In this document: positions 5,303 to 6,624 of the stretch, in pieces
Layout of the letters: each line of letters starts with the position of its first letter
Position numbering within the stretch: position 1 is the stretch's first letter
Assembly (NCBI GenBank): GCA_015487905.1
Contig: WFOX01000253.1
Location: 1-6,624, forward strand
Reading direction: 5' to 3'
DNA length: 6,624 bases
Source of the DNA: Mariprofundales bacterium
Lineage (GTDB): Bacteria > Pseudomonadota > Zetaproteobacteria > Mariprofundales > S012-25
Program-made: the position numbers and the translations under genes
Notes under the pieces: generated by a model
The model's database searches: none
Told to the model about the DNA's origin: nothing
The model's input: only the letters and a program-made list of their open reading frames with translations

Positions 5303-6244
5303 TTATTCTGGTTTCCAGAAATCCAATATGTATTCGAATGTAGTCCCCATCGTTATATAGTTACTTGGCCAGCCAAATATGCCCACTCTATTCACTATGT
5401 TTGTTCGGTCCCATATAATAATATTCCGAAGCTCATAGCCTCTTGCGCGAAGCTCTTCAATGATAGCAACATGAATAGTAATTCTTTTGTTTTCCCACCA
5501 CATATCAGCTACATTAATAACACAGTGCGCCTTTGGTCTCAACAATGGCAAAATTCTTTCAAAAATGTCTCCAATTCTCTTTGTATAAGACTCCAAAGTC
5601 ATAGTGCCCAAATCCCGAGGATCTTGAGAATATTGCTCAATTTTTCCATATTGCTCATTCTTCCTGAACCTTCTTGATTTGTTCTTTCTTTCTCTATTCA
5701 AAAGATTCGCGTAAGGAGGAGATGTCCATACAAGCGATATAGATTCTTTATTCAAATAAATAGGAATATTCATTGCATCATCTTCAATTGCTATTTGCTG
5801 GCAAGATGGTTCATGAAACAGCCCCCTTACTTCTTGGAGGCGCTTTTCACAGAGATCTATGTATTTTCTTTGCAAATCAAAGCCGACCGCATTTCTTTTA
5901 AGTTCGCATGCTGCTACAAGTGTCGTGCCACTCCCTACGAATGGATCAAGGACTAATTCTCCCTCGTGGGTAAACAGGCTGATTACTTTTCTTGCCATCG
6001 CCAAAGGAAACGTGGCAGGATGCAGTTTCTTGTCCCTGATATCTCTTTTCTCATAGGCGAACCGCCATACTCCAAGTTGAGACTTTATCCATTCCTTTGG
6101 CGTAAGGCAGTTGAGATGATTAGGAGGGCATGAACAAATTTTTCTTGATGATATGCACAACTTCTTCCTATAAAAAGGCGAATCTTCATATATCGCAATA
6201 GGAAAATGGTCGCTGTTGCCCTTAATCTTCCCGGCTCCTTCCAC
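5303..6244 (-). CDS. Probable N4-cytosine (type II) DNA methyltransferase
   Basis: This is the modification partner of the MvaI/BcnI-type endonuclease and protects host sites by methylating DNA with SAM. From the GTG at 6242-6244 it is 313 residues. Motif X, LHPATFP, is at 74-80; motif I, DPFVGSGTT, at 100-108; motif II, VGFDL, at 120-124; catalytic motif IV, TSPPY, at 174-178; and later strands VINVADMWW (242-250) and RNIIIWDR (273-280) correspond to motifs V-VIII. S-P-P-Y favours N4-cytosine over N6-adenine. The order X-I-II-III-IV is gamma-like rather than the beta order common in m4C enzymes, and there is no large recognition domain after VIII. The start is unclear: no ATG precedes motif X. 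Choices are GTG 6242-6244 (2 nt after the thrC stop), ATT 6224-6226 behind AAGGAG, or TTG 6158-6160 after AGGAAG. It is probably read from the thrC transcript. Confidence 0.85.
   Translation of the reverse strand: MEGAGKIKGNSDHFPIAIYEDSPFYRKKLCISSRKICSCPPNHLNCLTPKEWIKSQLGVWRFAYEKRDIRDKKLHPATFPLAMARKVISLFTHEGELVLDPFVGSGTTLVAACELKRNAVGFDLQRKYIDLCEKRLQEVRGLFHEPSCQQIAIEDDAMNIPIYLNKESISLVWTSPPYANLLNRERKNKSRRFRKNEQYGKIEQYSQDPRDLGTMTLESYTKRIGDIFERILPLLRPKAHCVINVADMWWENKRITIHVAIIEELRARGYELRNIIIWDRTNIVNRVGIFGWPSNYITMGTTFEYILDFWKPE
6235..6240 (-). promoter_or_regulatory. Strong Shine-Dalgarno without a standard start codon behind it
   Basis: On the minus strand AAGGAG lies just after the thrC stop. 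Counting 8 nt on, the methyltransferase frame has ATT (6224-6226), a rare but known start codon; there is no ATG, GTG or TTG at a normal distance. It may be the native ribosome site of a host gene that once followed thrC, captured at the insertion point, or it may serve the methyltransferase. Confidence 0.5.
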
Positions 6245-6246
6245 AG

Positions 6247-6624
6247 TTACCCCCCAAGAACTCGTAGCACAGCCTCCTCGGTCGCCTCCACGGTGATGGG
6301 TCGGGGCGCATCGCGCATCGCCGCATCGGGGTCTTTCAGGCCATGCCCCGTGAGCGTGCAGACGATCGTGGCCCCGTCCGGAAAATAGCCTTCGCGGTTG
6401 AGCTTGATCACGCCGGCCACGCTCGCGGCTGAGGCCGGTTCGCAAAACACGCCTTCCAGGCTTGCAAGCATCCCATAGGCCTGCATGATCTCCTCGTCGC
6501 TTACGGCCTCAATGCGCCCGCCGGATTCGTCGCGCGCGCGGATCGCCCCCTCCCACGAGGCCGGATGGCCGATGCGAATGGCCGTGGCAATGGTTTCGGG
6601 GTTCTTCACGGGCTTGCCAAGCAC
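6247..6624 (-). CDS. thrC: Threonine synthase, C-terminal part (partial)
   Basis: The last 125 residues of a fold-type II PLP enzyme that converts O-phosphohomoserine to threonine plus phosphate, the final step of threonine synthesis; the 5' end lies beyond the window. Visible landmarks are KNPETIATAIRIGHPASWEG near the left of the fragment, the effector/regulatory-side strand SGGRIEAVSDEEIM, GVFCEPASAASVAGV (about 59-73), and TGHGLKDPD (about 92-100), the signature near the phosphate/PLP nitrogen site in the bacterial/plant-type synthases. GHGLKDPD separates it from threonine dehydratase. The first visible codon is GTG (valine), internal rather than a start. Composition is host-like. The TAA at 6247-6249 is 2 nt before the GTG candidate of the foreign methyltransferase, so the R-M cassette is docked directly on this gene's 3' end. 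Confidence 0.92.
   Translation of the reverse strand: MLGKPVKNPETIATAIRIGHPASWEGAIRARDESGGRIEAVSDEEIMQAYGMLASLEGVFCEPASAASVAGVIKLNREGYFPDGATIVCTLTGHGLKDPDAAMRDAPRPITVEATEEAVLRVLGG

Larger units (their letters stand above)
4476..6230 (-). other. Horizontally acquired type II restriction-modification cassette
   Basis: The block is plainly richer in A+T than its surroundings (one sampled 60-base line is about 42% G+C, versus 55-72% in sampled host lines) and uses AGA, ATA and TTT codons that the host genes avoid. The left edge is right after the TAA of the 128-aa gene (4473-4475). The right edge is near the thrC stop (6247-6249), probably just beyond the AAGGAG at 6235-6240. It contains only the methyltransferase and endonuclease genes, in that order of transcription. 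I see no transposase, integrase, terminal inverted repeats or target duplication, and no controller (C) gene. The hexamer GCAAGC/GCTTGC, abundant in the host DNA, is absent here. Edges are estimated to within some tens of bases. Confidence 0.8.

Noticed and set aside
4839..5677. Small + strand open frames within the cassette (for example 4839-5171 and 5297-5677), considered as a controller or antitoxin gene
   Set aside because: They are antisense to the endonuclease and methyltransferase genes, lack ribosome sites, and show no helix-turn-helix pattern.
4476..6250. Insertion-sequence ends or target-site duplication flanking the R-M cassette
   Set aside because: Comparing the bases next to both edges by eye showed no matching direct or inverted repeat.
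6245..6445. 67-codon N-terminal extension of the methyltransferase frame
   Set aside because: It lies wholly inside thrC in another frame and reads as Arg/His-rich filler with host composition.

Overview
The window is a compact, GC-rich chromosomal segment interrupted by a visibly AT-richer block. Thioredoxin (trxA) and the tRNA methyltransferase trmL look proteobacterial, most like beta or gamma lineages. This is a judgement from remembered protein sequences, not a search. Genes are tightly packed: there is an ATGA start/stop overlap (about 1400), and two tail-to-tail convergent pairs overlap by 4 bp (126-129 and 3396-3399).

Host part, left to right: the 3' end of a probable inositol-monophosphatase-family gene (+, 1-129, cut by the window edge); an APC-superfamily permease (-, 126-1403), translationally coupled behind a MidA/NDUFAF7-family methyltransferase (-, 1400-2536); a 67-bp divergent control region with a good sigma70-like promoter for trxA (+, 2604-2930); trmL (+, 2953-3399), whose N-terminus has no normal start codon and overlaps a 10-bp hairpin; a TPMT-like SAM methyltransferase (-, 3396-3986); a 102-bp divergent spacer containing a 14-bp palindrome; and an acidic 128-aa protein of unknown function (+, 4089-4475). 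At the far right is the 3' part of threonine synthase thrC (-, 6247-6624, 5' end outside the window).

Inserted part, about 4476-6230: a two-gene restriction-modification cassette on the minus strand. A probable N4-cytosine DNA methyltransferase (5303-6244) is followed 23 bp later by an MvaI/BcnI-family restriction endonuclease (4491-5279). The cassette sits exactly between the stop codons of two convergent host genes, carries no integrase or transposase, and has no obvious promoter of its own, so it is probably read through from thrC. The methyltransferase has no suitable ATG. Its 5' end lies 2 nt after the thrC stop and may use GTG, or an unusual ATT behind a strong AAGGAG.

Most notable for follow-up: the seamless docking of the R-M cassette on thrC and the atypical methyltransferase motif order (X-I-II-III before IV); the trxA/trmL junction without a usable start; and a strong excess of the hexamer GCAAGC/GCTTGC in host DNA (about 40 by hand count) that is absent from the cassette. 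I saw no tRNA, rRNA, CRISPR array or transposase. A wholly new system is not evident: the cassette is a recognisable type II R-M pair with unusual details.
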